Source: Leeia oryzae DSM 17879
GTDB taxonomy: Bacteria; Pseudomonadota; Gammaproteobacteria; Burkholderiales; Leeiaceae
Reading direction: 5' to 3'
Assembly (NCBI RefSeq): GCF_000376945.1
Contig: NZ_AQXU01000022.1
Coordinates: 124,001-188,000, forward strand
DNA: 64,000 nt
Positions 17,042-25,597 of this stretch are shown here, in pieces. Numbering within the stretch: the first letter of the stretch is position 1; every line of letters starts with the position of its first letter. The notes below the pieces were generated by a model, which saw only the letters and a list, made by a program, of their open reading frames with translations, made no database searches and had not been told where the DNA came from. A program made the position numbers and the translations under genes.

Positions 17042-17911
17042 TTAGCGCAACACGACCGTACGGGTGCCATTGAGGAAGACGCGACGCTCAAGGTGGTATT
17101 TCACGGCCCGCGCCAGTGCCAGACACTCCATGTCACGCCCGGTGGTCAGTAACTGCTCTGGCCGGTACGCATGGTCTACCCGTTCAACCACTTGCTCAAT
17201 GATCGGACCTTCATCCAGATCATCCGTTACATAATGCGCGGTGGCACCAATCAGCTTGACCCCGCGGGTATGTGCCTGGTGGTAAGGCTTGGCCCCTTTG
17301 AAACCCGGCAGGAATGAATGGTGAATGTTAATGGCCTTGCCGGAAAGCTTGGCCGATAGCTCTGGCGACAATACCTGCATGTAGCGGGCCAGAATCACCA
17401 GTTCAGACTCGGTATCCGCAATGATTTTCAGCAGCGCAGCTTCCTGAGCCGGCTTGGTATCGGCGTTGACCGGCAGATGGTAGTAAGGTACGCCATGCGC
17501 TTGGGCAATCGGTGCCAGATCCGGATGGTTGGAGACCACCGCGGTAACATCCATATGGATATCACCCATCTTCCAGCGATACAGCAAGTCGTTCAGGCAA
17601 TGGTCCAGCTTGGAGACCATCAGCAGGACCTTCGGACGGCAATCGCTGTCACGCAGGTCCCAACTCATGCTGAATTTCTGTGCCACCGGTTCAAATTCTT
17701 TGCGCAGTGTCGCCAGATCCGGCTCTTCGTTGCTCATCAGATGGAACACGCAGCGAACAAAAAACAGCTTGGTGTCTTCGTCATCAAATACCGCGATTTC
17801 ATCAATATAACAGCCGCGCTGGTCCAGAAATTGTGACAGGGCGGCAACCTGGCCAGCAGCGCTGGGGCAGGTAAACGACAAAATCAGCTTGTGGCGTTGG
17901 GTTGCGGTCAT
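17042..17911 (-). CDS. purU: Formyltetrahydrofolate deformylase
   Basis: A 289-residue cytosolic enzyme that hydrolyses 10-formyl-THF to THF and formate, supplying formate for PurT and balancing the one-carbon pool. An N-terminal ACT domain (about 8-85) is followed by a formyltransferase-fold domain. The catalytic signature is present: NIHHSFLPGFKGAKPYHQ and, about 30 residues later, TAHYVTDDLDEGPIIEQ, supplying the conserved Asn-His-Asp. Length matches the family. Confidence 0.95.
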   Translation of the reverse strand: MTATQRHKLILSFTCPSAAGQVAALSQFLDQRGCYIDEIAVFDDEDTKLFFVRCVFHLMSNEEPDLATLRKEFEPVAQKFSMSWDLRDSDCRPKVLLMVSKLDHCLNDLLYRWKMGDIHMDVTAVVSNHPDLAPIAQAHGVPYYHLPVNADTKPAQEAALLKIIADTESELVILARYMQVLSPELSAKLSGKAINIHHSFLPGFKGAKPYHQAHTRGVKLIGATAHYVTDDLDEGPIIEQVVERVDHAYRPEQLLTTGRDMECLALARAVKYHLERRVFLNGTRTVVLR

Positions 17912-18036
17912 TGTCAGGGATCCTTTTTAATCAATATGCCGACATAGCCTATGTGAGGCATCGCCCGCCGGATGGTAGCAACCCGTCATGTTTTAGTATT
18001 TTTCAGACACTTGCGTATTTGTACGTAACTTGTCAG

Positions 18037-19548
18037 CTATGCCGCTGGCTGCTTTTCTGCATGCTTGTGATCTAGCGCCAGGCTGATCTGCTGCACCAGT
18101 GTCTTCAGTATCTTGATACGGGCAAAGTATTTGTTGTTGGCCTCCACCAGCGTCCACGGGGCAACATCCGTACTGGTTCTCTCAATCATGTCACACACGG
18201 CCGTCCGGTACACATCCCATTTCTCGCGGTTGCGCCAGTCTTCCTCCGTAATTTTAAAGCGCTTGTAACCAAGGCTTTCCCGGGCTTTAAACCGTGCCAG
18301 CTGTTCTTCTTTGCTGATGGTCAGCCAGAATTTCACCAGAATCACCTTGTGGTGATGTAGCTGCTGCTCGAAGTCATTGATTTCCCCATACGCCCTCATC
18401 CAGTCTGCCTCGGAGCAAAAACCTTCTACGCGCTCAACCAACACCCGTCCGTACCATGAACGGTCAAAGATGGTAATGCCGCCGTGTCTCGGAATTTGTC
18501 GCCAGAATCGCCATAGCCAGGGCTGGCGGCGCTCGTCTTCACTCGGTGCGGCAATCGGGATGATCCGGTATTGGCGTGCGTCCAGCGCGGCGGTCACCCG
18601 GCGGATACTGCCGCCTTTACCTGCAGCATCATTGCCTTCAAATACCATGGCAATGGCGTGTTTCTTGAATTCCGGATGACGTGTCAGCAAATTGAGCCGC
18701 CCTTGCCATTTTTCCAGCTCTTGCTGGTAATCCTTTTTGCTGAGCGGCTGGTCCAGTTGCAGGGTATCCAGAATATGCAGGTTATCGATGGGGGGCAGAA
18801 TAGGGGGCGCTTCAATGCGCTGTTCCAGCACCTGGGGTTTCGCCATGTGTTCTTTGATGCGATACAAAATCTGCTGCCCCACCGTCAGGCTCCGGTAGGC
18901 TTCATCTTCTCCTTCAACCACTACCCAGGGGGCTTCGCCCGAACTGGTTTGTCGCAACACACGCTCGGAGACTTTGCGGTATTCATCGTAGTGTTTGTAG
19001 TTTTCCCAGTCCTGGTCTGTCACTCGCCAGCGGGTCAACGGGTCTTTCTCCAGTTCTGTCAGCCGCTTCTTCTGCTTGTCTTTGGATAAATGAAACCAGA
19101 ACTTCAGTAACAGGGTGCCTTCATGCGCCAGCATCTTTTCAAAGCGGACAATTTCATCAATGTGAGAAGACAGCCGGTCATCGCTTTCGCCCTGCGTAAC
19201 ATAATCCTCGATCGGGTCCGTATACCAGGAGCCAAACAGAATGCCGATCCGGCCTTTTTGGGGTAGCGCTTGCCAGTACCGCCACATCCGGGGCCGGCTT
19301 TGTTCTTCTTCGGTGGGTGACGAAAAGGCCCGGGTGACAATCAGCCGCGGGTCCATCCAGCTATTCAGCAGATTGACCGTTTCTCCCTTGCCGGCTCCAT
19401 CAATCCCGTTGATCAGAATGACAACCGGGAAATCCCCCCGTTCTTTGAGCTCATACTGAATCTCCAATAACGCTTCTCGCAGTTCTGGCGATTCTTTACG
19501 GAAGGTTTCTTTACTGATCTTGTGACCAATCTCTGCGGTTTCAAACAT
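18037..19548 (-). CDS. pap: Polyphosphate:AMP phosphotransferase (two-domain PPK2)
   Basis: A 503-residue protein made of two tandem PPK2 domains, the layout of class II PAP enzymes that phosphorylate AMP to ADP with polyphosphate. Each half has its Walker A (GIDGAGKGETVN near residue 47; GNDAAGKGGSIRR near 300), lid arginines and a Walker B-like DRSWYGR in the C-terminal half. In known PAPs the C-terminal half is catalytic; the N-terminal half here also keeps its P-loop. The ATG at 19548, with GGAG upstream, is chosen over the longer frame. A promoter-terminator unit on the same strand lies 180 bp upstream. Confidence 0.92.
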   Translation of the reverse strand: MFETAEIGHKISKETFRKESPELREALLEIQYELKERGDFPVVILINGIDGAGKGETVNLLNSWMDPRLIVTRAFSSPTEEEQSRPRMWRYWQALPQKGRIGILFGSWYTDPIEDYVTQGESDDRLSSHIDEIVRFEKMLAHEGTLLLKFWFHLSKDKQKKRLTELEKDPLTRWRVTDQDWENYKHYDEYRKVSERVLRQTSSGEAPWVVVEGEDEAYRSLTVGQQILYRIKEHMAKPQVLEQRIEAPPILPPIDNLHILDTLQLDQPLSKKDYQQELEKWQGRLNLLTRHPEFKKHAIAMVFEGNDAAGKGGSIRRVTAALDARQYRIIPIAAPSEDERRQPWLWRFWRQIPRHGGITIFDRSWYGRVLVERVEGFCSEADWMRAYGEINDFEQQLHHHKVILVKFWLTISKEEQLARFKARESLGYKRFKITEEDWRNREKWDVYRTAVCDMIERTSTDVAPWTLVEANNKYFARIKILKTLVQQISLALDHKHAEKQPAA

Positions 19549-19730
19549 GATGCGACTCCAAAAGGGATTCAACAGAGGCTACAACCGGGTTATGTTGCTG
19601 TCAAAGCATATAGCTGAATTTCAAAGGAGAGAGCGAATGCCACGCTTGATCTTGAGCAAACGTTATTGCAATAGCGGGGAAAACAGAGGGGGCTAGGCTG
19701 CCAGAATGAGGTGTTACGAAAGCGACAGGC

Positions 19731-19826
19731 AAAAAAAGAGCGCGATCCTGAGACCGCGCTGCAAACTCCAAAGGAGAAAAGAGGAGACACTATCAAAAAC
19801 CAAACTTGGTTCAGCTCTTGACGGTT
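19731..19826 (-). ncRNA. Candidate small RNA or ppk2 leader, ~95 nt
   Basis: On the minus strand, a promoter-like TTGCAA-N17-CATAAT is followed after about 70 nt by a stem (AGCGCG/CGCGCT, 10-nt loop) and seven T residues (19737-19731), an intrinsic terminator with no ORF in front of it. Between them lie a small hairpin (AACCA/TGGTT) and two C/U-rich tracts, CTCCTC and CTCCTTT (about 19770-19787), that could pair with Shine-Dalgarno sequences. This is the layout of trans-acting sRNAs. Because ppk2 follows on the same strand, the unit could instead be an attenuator for that gene. No homologue is recognised. Confidence 0.5.
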
Positions 19827-19829
19827 CCC

Positions 19830-19858
19830 ATTATGCCTACGGGCGCAATCGATTGCAA
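19830..19858 (-). promoter_or_regulatory. Promoter of the candidate sRNA
   Basis: A -35 TTGCAA (19858-19853 read on the minus strand) is separated by exactly 17 bp from a -10 CATAAT (19835-19830). Four and five matches respectively to the sigma-70 consensus. Confidence 0.5.
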
Positions 19859-19969
19859 GCTTTTTTTGTGCATAGCAACAACTATTTTGAAGGCTAAGTA
19901 ATGATACGGATATGGCCGTAGTCAAAAGTGGCTAAAACTTGTTGATGCTGTCAGTGCTCAAGAAAATTT

Positions 19970-19981
19970 ATTGTATACAAT
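19970..19981. promoter_or_regulatory. Perfect 12-bp palindrome, GntR-type operator candidate
   Basis: ATTGTATACAAT is a perfect palindrome about 100 bp upstream of the hydroxyproline epimerase start, inside an AT-rich promoter-like region. Palindromes of this TTGTATACAA shape are typical for FadR-subfamily GntR repressors, which often control hydroxyproline operons. No GntR gene is in the window. Confidence 0.5.
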
Positions 19982-20081
19982 ATACTTTATGCTGAAAGTG
20001 TTTTATATTTAGCTACAATATGTAACAACACTCGTTATTAACCTGTTGGGTTTACGCCTCCAGTTCAGAAAGATAAAGATC

Positions 20082-21083
20082 ATGAGCCGACATACTTTTC
20101 ATTGCATTGACGGACACACCTGTGGAAACCCGGTTCGCCTGGTGGTAAGCGGTCATCCACCGTTAGAAGGCAAGGATCAGGGCGAGCGTCGGCTGCATTT
20201 CCTGAAAGAATATGACTGGATCAGAACCGGACTGATGTTTGAACCGCGTGGTCATGCACAGATGTCTGGCGCATTCCTGTACCCGGCAACCCGGCAGGAT
20301 TGCGATATTGCCGTGCTGTATATCGAGACCAGTGGCTGCCTGCCTATGTGCGGTCATGGCACCATCGGTGTAGTGACCTTCGCCATCGAAAGAGGTCTGG
20401 TAACGCCGCAAACGCCTGGCACACTGCGTCTGGAAACGCCTGCGGGCCTGGTTGTTGCCAATTACGAGATGGATGGAGAATATGTGCGTTCTGTCCGTAT
20501 CGTTAATGTACCGTCATTCCTGTTCCAGAAAGACGTCAAAATCCACATTCCGCAACTGGGCGAACTGACCGCAGATATCGCCTATGGCGGCAACTTCTAC
20601 CCGATTATCGAGAGCCAGGCCAACTTCCGCGATATGGCCGATTACAAACCTGCAGAATTGATCGAGATGGGCCGTGCAGTTCGTCAGTACCTGAACGACC
20701 ATTATGAATTTGTGCACCCGACCGATAGCAAAATTCGTGGTGTACGCCATTGCCTGTGGACGGGCGCACCCACCCAGAGCGGGTCGGATGCCCGTAACGC
20801 CGTGCTGTACGGCGAATCAGCCATCGACCGTTCTCCATGCGGCACCGGTACTTCGGCGCGTCTGGCACAGCGATACGGCCGTGGCTTGCTCAAAAAAGGT
20901 GACAAGTTCGTTCACGAAAGCATCATTGGCAGCCAGTTTGTCGGCCGTATAGAGGGGGAGACAAAAGTGGGTGACTACGATGCGATTATCCCAAGCATCG
21001 AAGGATGGGCTGTCATTACCGGTACCTCGCAGATCACCCTGGACTCACGTGATCCGTACTGCCATGGTTTTGAGGTTGCATAA
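20082..21083 (+). CDS. lhpA: 4-hydroxyproline 2-epimerase (proline racemase family)
   Basis: A 333-residue cofactor-independent epimerase converting trans-4-hydroxy-L-proline to cis-4-hydroxy-D-proline. Both catalytic cysteines are present: C90 in PMCGHGTIG and C253 in SPCGTGTSA. The Cys/Cys pair separates true epimerases and racemases from the Thr-containing 3-hydroxyproline dehydratases. ATG 20082 gives a start (MSRHTFHCIDGHTCGNP) that matches the family; the 12 codons upstream do not. The stop codon directly abuts the ATG of the next gene, so the two are translationally coupled. The partner gene fits the same pathway. Confidence 0.9.
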   Translation: MSRHTFHCIDGHTCGNPVRLVVSGHPPLEGKDQGERRLHFLKEYDWIRTGLMFEPRGHAQMSGAFLYPATRQDCDIAVLYIETSGCLPMCGHGTIGVVTFAIERGLVTPQTPGTLRLETPAGLVVANYEMDGEYVRSVRIVNVPSFLFQKDVKIHIPQLGELTADIAYGGNFYPIIESQANFRDMADYKPAELIEMGRAVRQYLNDHYEFVHPTDSKIRGVRHCLWTGAPTQSGSDARNAVLYGESAIDRSPCGTGTSARLAQRYGRGLLKKGDKFVHESIIGSQFVGRIEGETKVGDYDAIIPSIEGWAVITGTSQITLDSRDPYCHGFEVA

Positions 21084-22331
21084 ATGAAACCCCAGCACAT
21101 TGTTGTCATTGGCGCAGGTATTATTGGCGTGAGCTGTGCGGCCACCCTGAGAAGGGAAGGGCACGAAGTCACATTGATCGATGCCGTCTCTCCCGGCAAA
21201 TCGACCTCGTTCGGCAATGCCGGCGCATTTGCGATCAGCGATATCATCCCGTTGTCCGAACCGGGTACGTTTCGCCGTATTCCCGGCTGGATGATGGACC
21301 CATTGGGGCCATTGGCCGTTCAATGGCGTTACCTGCCAAAACTGACCCCATGGCTGGTCCGTTTTTTGTGGGCAGGTCGTCCATCCAGCATGAAAAAACT
21401 GACCACTGCATTAGCCACTTTGCTGACCCGTGCAGAAGCCGACACCAACAAACTGGCTGAATATGCTGGAGTTGATGTCATCTGGCGCAAACATGGCTCG
21501 CTGACATTGTATGAAGACGAAAAGTCATTGCAGATTGACCGTGCAAAATGGCAAAAGCGCCGGGATTTTGGCATTGCCTGTGAAGAAGTCTCAGGCGATG
21601 CTTTGCGTGCTCTGGAACCCAATCTGAGCGAAAACTACCAGTATGCCGTGTATGTGCCCGGCTGGTCGCACGTAGATGACCCATACCTGTTTACCAAAGG
21701 TATTGCAGATAAGGCGATTCAAGATGGTGTTCACTATATCGCTGCTAACGTAGATGATTTTCTGATGTCAGATGGCAAGGTTCAGGGCGTCTCCCTGTCT
21801 GATGGTGAGCAGGTTCAGGCTGATCAGATTGTCATTGCTGCGGGTATTTGGTCAGATAAATTGCTCAAAAAGCTTGGATACAGCATTCCGTTAGAGAGTG
21901 AGCGTGGTTATCACGCAACACTTCCGAATGCCGGTATTCACTTGAACAAATACATTCTCTCGTCGGCAGAAGGGTTTGTCATTCTGCCTATGGCCAATGG
22001 CGGCATCCGCATTGCAGGCACTGTAGAGCTTGCAGACAAGGATGCACCAGAAAACTGGAAGAGAGCGCATGTGCTGGTAGAAAAGGCACAACGGATTCTT
22101 CCCATGTTCAATACAGACGGTGTAACCTACTGGATGGGCAATCGTCCATCAGTTCCTGATACGATTCCCGTGATTTCCAGAGCAAATAGACATTATAATG
22201 TCTATGTTGCGACCGGCCACGGTCATTTAGGACTGACGCTGGGCGCAACAACCGGACAGCTGATTGCTGATCTGGTCGCGGGCCGATCCGGTGGGTACCC
22301 CCAAGACGCTTACCGGTTGGACCGTTTCTAG
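21084..22331 (+). CDS. FAD-dependent D-amino-acid (D-hydroxyproline) dehydrogenase, DadA-like
   Basis: A 415-residue flavoprotein with an N-terminal dinucleotide fold (VVIGAGIIGVSCAATLRREG, residues about 6-25), a DAO-family substrate domain and the C-terminal FAD block GHGHLGLTLGATTGQL. It would oxidise cis-4-hydroxy-D-proline, made by the preceding epimerase, to 1-pyrroline-4-hydroxy-2-carboxylate and pass electrons to the respiratory chain. The next enzymes (pyrroline-4-hydroxy-2-carboxylate deaminase and alpha-ketoglutarate semialdehyde dehydrogenase) are not in the window. ATG follows the epimerase TAA with no gap. Confidence 0.88.
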   Translation: MKPQHIVVIGAGIIGVSCAATLRREGHEVTLIDAVSPGKSTSFGNAGAFAISDIIPLSEPGTFRRIPGWMMDPLGPLAVQWRYLPKLTPWLVRFLWAGRPSSMKKLTTALATLLTRAEADTNKLAEYAGVDVIWRKHGSLTLYEDEKSLQIDRAKWQKRRDFGIACEEVSGDALRALEPNLSENYQYAVYVPGWSHVDDPYLFTKGIADKAIQDGVHYIAANVDDFLMSDGKVQGVSLSDGEQVQADQIVIAAGIWSDKLLKKLGYSIPLESERGYHATLPNAGIHLNKYILSSAEGFVILPMANGGIRIAGTVELADKDAPENWKRAHVLVEKAQRILPMFNTDGVTYWMGNRPSVPDTIPVISRANRHYNVYVATGHGHLGLTLGATTGQLIADLVAGRSGGYPQDAYRLDRF

Positions 22332-22337
22332 CACGGA

Positions 22338-22378
22338 GGCATATATCGCCCCAGATATGCCGGCTTCCCGTTTTCGGG
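22338..22378 (+). other. Two hairpins between the dehydrogenase and the binding-protein gene
   Basis: GGCATAT (22338-22344) pairs with ATATGCC (22355-22361), then CCCG (22367-22370) with CGGG (22375-22378). They precede a strong GAGGAG ribosome site and could uncouple the highly expressed binding-protein mRNA from the upstream genes. Confidence 0.4.
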
Positions 22379-22400
22379 GTGTTTGAGGAGAAAAAACAGT

Positions 22401-23531
22401 ATGAAAAGCAATAAACTCGCATTGTCCCTGATCGCCGTAGCAATGGCTGGTTCATGTGGACTGACGCTAGCGGATACCGTAGTTAAACTGGGCTTTGGTT
22501 CTCCATTGACTGGCCCACAAGCTCACTACGGCAAAGACAACCTGAACGGTGTTCAACTGGCTGTTGACGAATTGAATGCTAAAGGTCTGGTAATCGGTGG
22601 TCAAAAAGTAAAATTCGAAGTACTGGCAGAAGATGACCAGGCTGACCCACGTACCGGTACTCAGGTTGCACAGAAACTGGTTGACCAGAAAGTTAACGCC
22701 ATCATTGGTCACTTTAACTCTGGCGTGACCATTCCTGCTTCCAAACTGTACGCTGATGCAGGTATTCCTGAGCTGGCTGTTGCTACCAACCCGCAATACC
22801 TGAAGCAAGGCTTCAAGTCTGCATTCCGTCTGGTTGGTAACGATGCTTTCCTGGGTAAAATTCTGGGTGAGTTCGCTGTTAAAACCCTGAAAGCCAAGAG
22901 CATTGTCGTTGTTGACGACCGTACCGCTTACGGCCAGGGCCTGGCAGACGAATTCGAAAAAGCTGTTAAAGCCAACGGCGGTAAAGTTGCTCGTCACGAA
23001 TTCACCACTGACAAATCTACAGACTTTACTTCTATCCTGACCTCTATCAAAGGCAACAAGCCTGAAGTATTGTTCTACGGTGGTGCAGATGCACAAGCCG
23101 CACCAATGGCCAAGCAAATGCAAGCCTTGGGCATGAACGCCAAGATCATGGGTGGCGATATGCTGAATACCGACAAGTTCATTGAACTGGCCGGTGGCAA
23201 GCCTGCTGAAGGTCACTTTGCAGCTGTTGCTGGTGCGCCAGTAGACAAACAGCCAGGCGGCCCTGCATTCGAGAAGAAATACAAAGACAAGTACAAACAA
23301 GACATCGTTCTGTTTGCACCGCAGTTCTACGATGCCGTCTACCTGGTTGCAGAAGCCATGAAGAAAGCTAACAGTGTTGAGCCAGCAAAATACCTGCCAG
23401 CACTGCAAAAGATTTCTTACAAAGGCGTTTCAGGTACGTTCCAGTTTGATGCAAACGGCGAACCTAAAAATGCACCTGTTACCATTTACAATGTAAAAGG
23501 TGGCAAGTGGGACGTAGTAACTGTTAAGTAA
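22401..23531 (+). CDS. Branched-chain amino-acid-type periplasmic binding protein (LivJ/LivK-like)
   Basis: A 376-residue type I periplasmic binding protein. It has a signal peptide (MKSNKLALSLIAVAMAGSCG, then cleavage near LTLA/DTVV), followed by VKLGFGSPLTGPQAHYGKD and the central VDDRTAYGQGLADEFEKAVK and DFTSILTSIKG motifs of the Leu/Ile/Val-binding family. Codon choice differs from the neighbours (GTT, GCT, GGT, CTG and AAA dominate), a sign of high expression. GAGGAG lies before ATG 22401. No liv permease genes follow, so it either serves a distant ABC transporter or has a hydroxyproline-linked ligand. Confidence 0.9.
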   Translation: MKSNKLALSLIAVAMAGSCGLTLADTVVKLGFGSPLTGPQAHYGKDNLNGVQLAVDELNAKGLVIGGQKVKFEVLAEDDQADPRTGTQVAQKLVDQKVNAIIGHFNSGVTIPASKLYADAGIPELAVATNPQYLKQGFKSAFRLVGNDAFLGKILGEFAVKTLKAKSIVVVDDRTAYGQGLADEFEKAVKANGGKVARHEFTTDKSTDFTSILTSIKGNKPEVLFYGGADAQAAPMAKQMQALGMNAKIMGGDMLNTDKFIELAGGKPAEGHFAAVAGAPVDKQPGGPAFEKKYKDKYKQDIVLFAPQFYDAVYLVAEAMKKANSVEPAKYLPALQKISYKGVSGTFQFDANGEPKNAPVTIYNVKGGKWDVVTVK

Positions 23532-23542
23532 TCAGTGTTGCG

Positions 23543-23562
23543 AGGGAGCGTAATCTCCCTCT
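23543..23562 (+). other. Small hairpin after the binding-protein gene
   Basis: GAGGGAG and CTCCCTC form a 7-bp stem around TAAT-containing loop just after the stop codon, upstream of the main terminator; it probably protects the 3-prime end of an abundant mRNA. Confidence 0.45.
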
Positions 23563-23574
23563 TGCCTGAATAAC

Positions 23575-23612
23575 AAATGGGGCCGGATTTTCCGGCCCCA
23601 TTTGTTTGTATT
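23575..23612 (+). terminator. Strong intrinsic terminator
   Basis: AAATGGGGCCGGA pairs perfectly with TCCGGCCCCATTT around a 3-nt loop and is followed by GTTTGTATTTT. It ends the hydroxyproline/binding-protein transcript. Confidence 0.88.
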
Positions 23613-23663
23613 TTCACCCGCGGTGGCGGGTGGAGATCCGGTTAGGTGTGCATACATCTGCCA

Positions 23664-25589
23664 TCAGGATTGCCGGGTTGTCACAATCGGCCCTGTCAAA
23701 CCATCCATGCCCAGAGACTTCAGCATGAGCCATTCAGACTGGGTTTCGACACGTTCTGCAATGGTAGCAATACCCACGCTCTTGGCAATGACACAGATGG
23801 CTTTCAGCAAGTTCTGGTTACCGGCGTGCTGATCGATATTGCGAATAAAGCTGCCATCCACTTTCAGGTAGTCCAGACCTATCTCGTGGAGCATCGGAAT
23901 ACTGTTGAAATGCCGGCCAAAGTGTTCAATCCCCAGCTTGCATCCCAGCGGACGGATTTTGCTGCTCAGATTGGCAAGCGCCTGCAATTCGCTCTGGTAG
24001 CCTAACGTATTGACTTCAAACCATAATTGCTTGACCAATCTGGCATTCTGGTTCAATAGCACAAGCAACTGATCACAGAAATCTGGCTGGAGAATGGATT
24101 CAGCTGCAATATTGATGGCAACCGCCCCATGCTGTTGCTCCAGCATGGAGATGCCAAGACGTACTGTTTCCAGATCCAGCTGAGGAATCAGGCCGGCACG
24201 GCTGGCATGTGGCATGAACGTACCTGCTGCCCAAAGCTGGCTGGTGTCTTTGTCCTTCAGCCGCAACATCAGTTCCTGATGCAAGGCATGTCCCTCAATA
24301 TCCACCACAGGGAAAGATGCCGTGGCAAAACGATGGGTTTTCAAGCCATCCAGAATATCTTTAACCCAGTCTTTTCCTGCTTCAGAGCTATCGGCAATGG
24401 CCACTTTCTCCAGGAAGGCACTGTTCTCGCCAATATCTTTTGCTTTGGCAAGTGCGGTTTCTGTCCGTGCCCACAGGCTTTCTGGCGTTTGCTCATGTGC
24501 GTAAATGGTTGCACCCAGATGGGCTACATTCGATTGTGGTGCAAAGCCTTGCCGATACAGTTCTTCGAGCGATTTGATCAACTGGCTGGCCAGTGCCATG
24601 CCCTCCTGCTCGGTTGTGCCTGGCAGCAAAATGGCGAAATCCGGGCCCGTCAGGCGTGCAGTAATGTAGTTATTGCCAGCTCCGGTTGCAGACTGGATCT
24701 TTTGCCCCACACGCTTGATCAGTTCATCTGTTTTGGTACGTCCCAACTGCTGGTTGGTTGTCGCCAGGTCAAACAGGCGAACCAGAAGCAACATGCCACT
24801 GTCCGGCACATCATCATCGTTCAGCGCGCTGATCAGACGGTTATCAAAGTGGTTTTTATTGGCTAGTGACGTCAGGGCGTCCTGACTGACTTCGTTACGC
24901 AGTTGCTGGATACGTGCAGCCTGTTCCTGCAACATGGCTTTTACCCTGAGCACCATGGCATTCATGGCTTTTGCCAGACTGCGCAGTTCAGGTGTTTTGG
25001 GTTCGTCTATCGTTACAAAGCGGTATTCGCAAATGCCATTGGCTTGATCCACCACACTGGCCATGGGCTTGCGGATTCTCCGGATCACCACTGAACCCAG
25101 AATGCCACTAAAGCAACCGGCGGCCAGAATCCAGGCAAACAGCTTGATGGAGCCTTCCCATAGCGACTGATAGGCAAAGCGGGTGTGGGCCACGATGGTG
25201 ACTGTGCCGGCCTGCATCCAGCCATCAGACACCTGTGCAGTGGCCGGACTGGTCACAATCGGAAACAGGCTGACAAACCATTCCGGTACTTTGTCAGGCG
25301 GTGTCGTGTTGATCCGCTCAACAATGACCTTGCCTTTTGTGTCCGTATAGCGGATCAGGCTAAAGTGCCCATTGTCAAACAGTGCGCTGACCATCAGTTC
25401 ACTGGTGGCCAGGTCTTTCTTTTGTTGGGACATGGACAGCGCAAGTGAAGCCGCACTGTCTGTGCTTTGGGTAAACAACTGTTGCTCAAGATAACCCTTG
25501 GCCGTGACGATACTCACCACGAAACTGCCAGCAAAGGCAATCAGTGCCGACAACATTACAGTGAGCCATATCTGTCTGAACAGCGACAT
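23664..25589 (-). CDS. lapD: LapD-like c-di-GMP receptor (degenerate GGDEF and EAL)
   Basis: A 641-residue inner-membrane protein: membrane segment (7-30), periplasmic LapD/MoxY N-terminal domain (about 30-150), second segment (about 150-170), HAMP, then GGDEF and EAL domains. Both enzymatic centres are broken: the GGDEF site reads TGPDFA, and the EAL domain has QELMLR for EALLR, FEVNTLG for the usual ELTE, and GIEHFG for DDFG. In Pseudomonas, LapD binds c-di-GMP and sequesters the protease LapG. It lies 8 bp after the LapG-like gene on the same strand. Confidence 0.88.
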   Translation of the reverse strand: MSLFRQIWLTVMLSALIAFAGSFVVSIVTAKGYLEQQLFTQSTDSAASLALSMSQQKKDLATSELMVSALFDNGHFSLIRYTDTKGKVIVERINTTPPDKVPEWFVSLFPIVTSPATAQVSDGWMQAGTVTIVAHTRFAYQSLWEGSIKLFAWILAAGCFSGILGSVVIRRIRKPMASVVDQANGICEYRFVTIDEPKTPELRSLAKAMNAMVLRVKAMLQEQAARIQQLRNEVSQDALTSLANKNHFDNRLISALNDDDVPDSGMLLLVRLFDLATTNQQLGRTKTDELIKRVGQKIQSATGAGNNYITARLTGPDFAILLPGTTEQEGMALASQLIKSLEELYRQGFAPQSNVAHLGATIYAHEQTPESLWARTETALAKAKDIGENSAFLEKVAIADSSEAGKDWVKDILDGLKTHRFATASFPVVDIEGHALHQELMLRLKDKDTSQLWAAGTFMPHASRAGLIPQLDLETVRLGISMLEQQHGAVAINIAAESILQPDFCDQLLVLLNQNARLVKQLWFEVNTLGYQSELQALANLSSKIRPLGCKLGIEHFGRHFNSIPMLHEIGLDYLKVDGSFIRNIDQHAGNQNLLKAICVIAKSVGIATIAERVETQSEWLMLKSLGMDGLTGPIVTTRQS

Positions 25590-25597
25590 AGTACCTC

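Larger units (their letters stand above)
19549..20081. other. 533-bp intergenic region with a candidate sRNA and an operator
   Basis: There is no convincing coding frame. On the minus strand it carries a promoter-like pair and an intrinsic terminator bounding about 95 nt (see ncRNA entry). The right-hand third is AT-rich and holds a 12-bp palindrome upstream of the hydroxyproline operon. I could not pick a confident promoter for either flanking gene. Confidence 0.6.

Noticed and set aside
19840-19867. Plus-strand terminator at GCAATCGATTGC followed by T7
   Set aside because: The palindrome can form only a 4-bp stem with a tight loop and is separated from the T-run; better explained as part of the minus-strand promoter.
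19590-19925. A 111-codon minus-strand frame in the ppk2 upstream region
   Set aside because: Cys/Phe/Ser-rich text with no ribosome site; it spans the terminator and promoter of the candidate RNA, which explains the region better.
22467-23408. A 313-codon minus-strand frame opposite the LivK-like gene
   Set aside because: The plus-strand protein is a clear binding protein with signal peptide, and the antisense frame reads as low-complexity Phe/Val/Leu.
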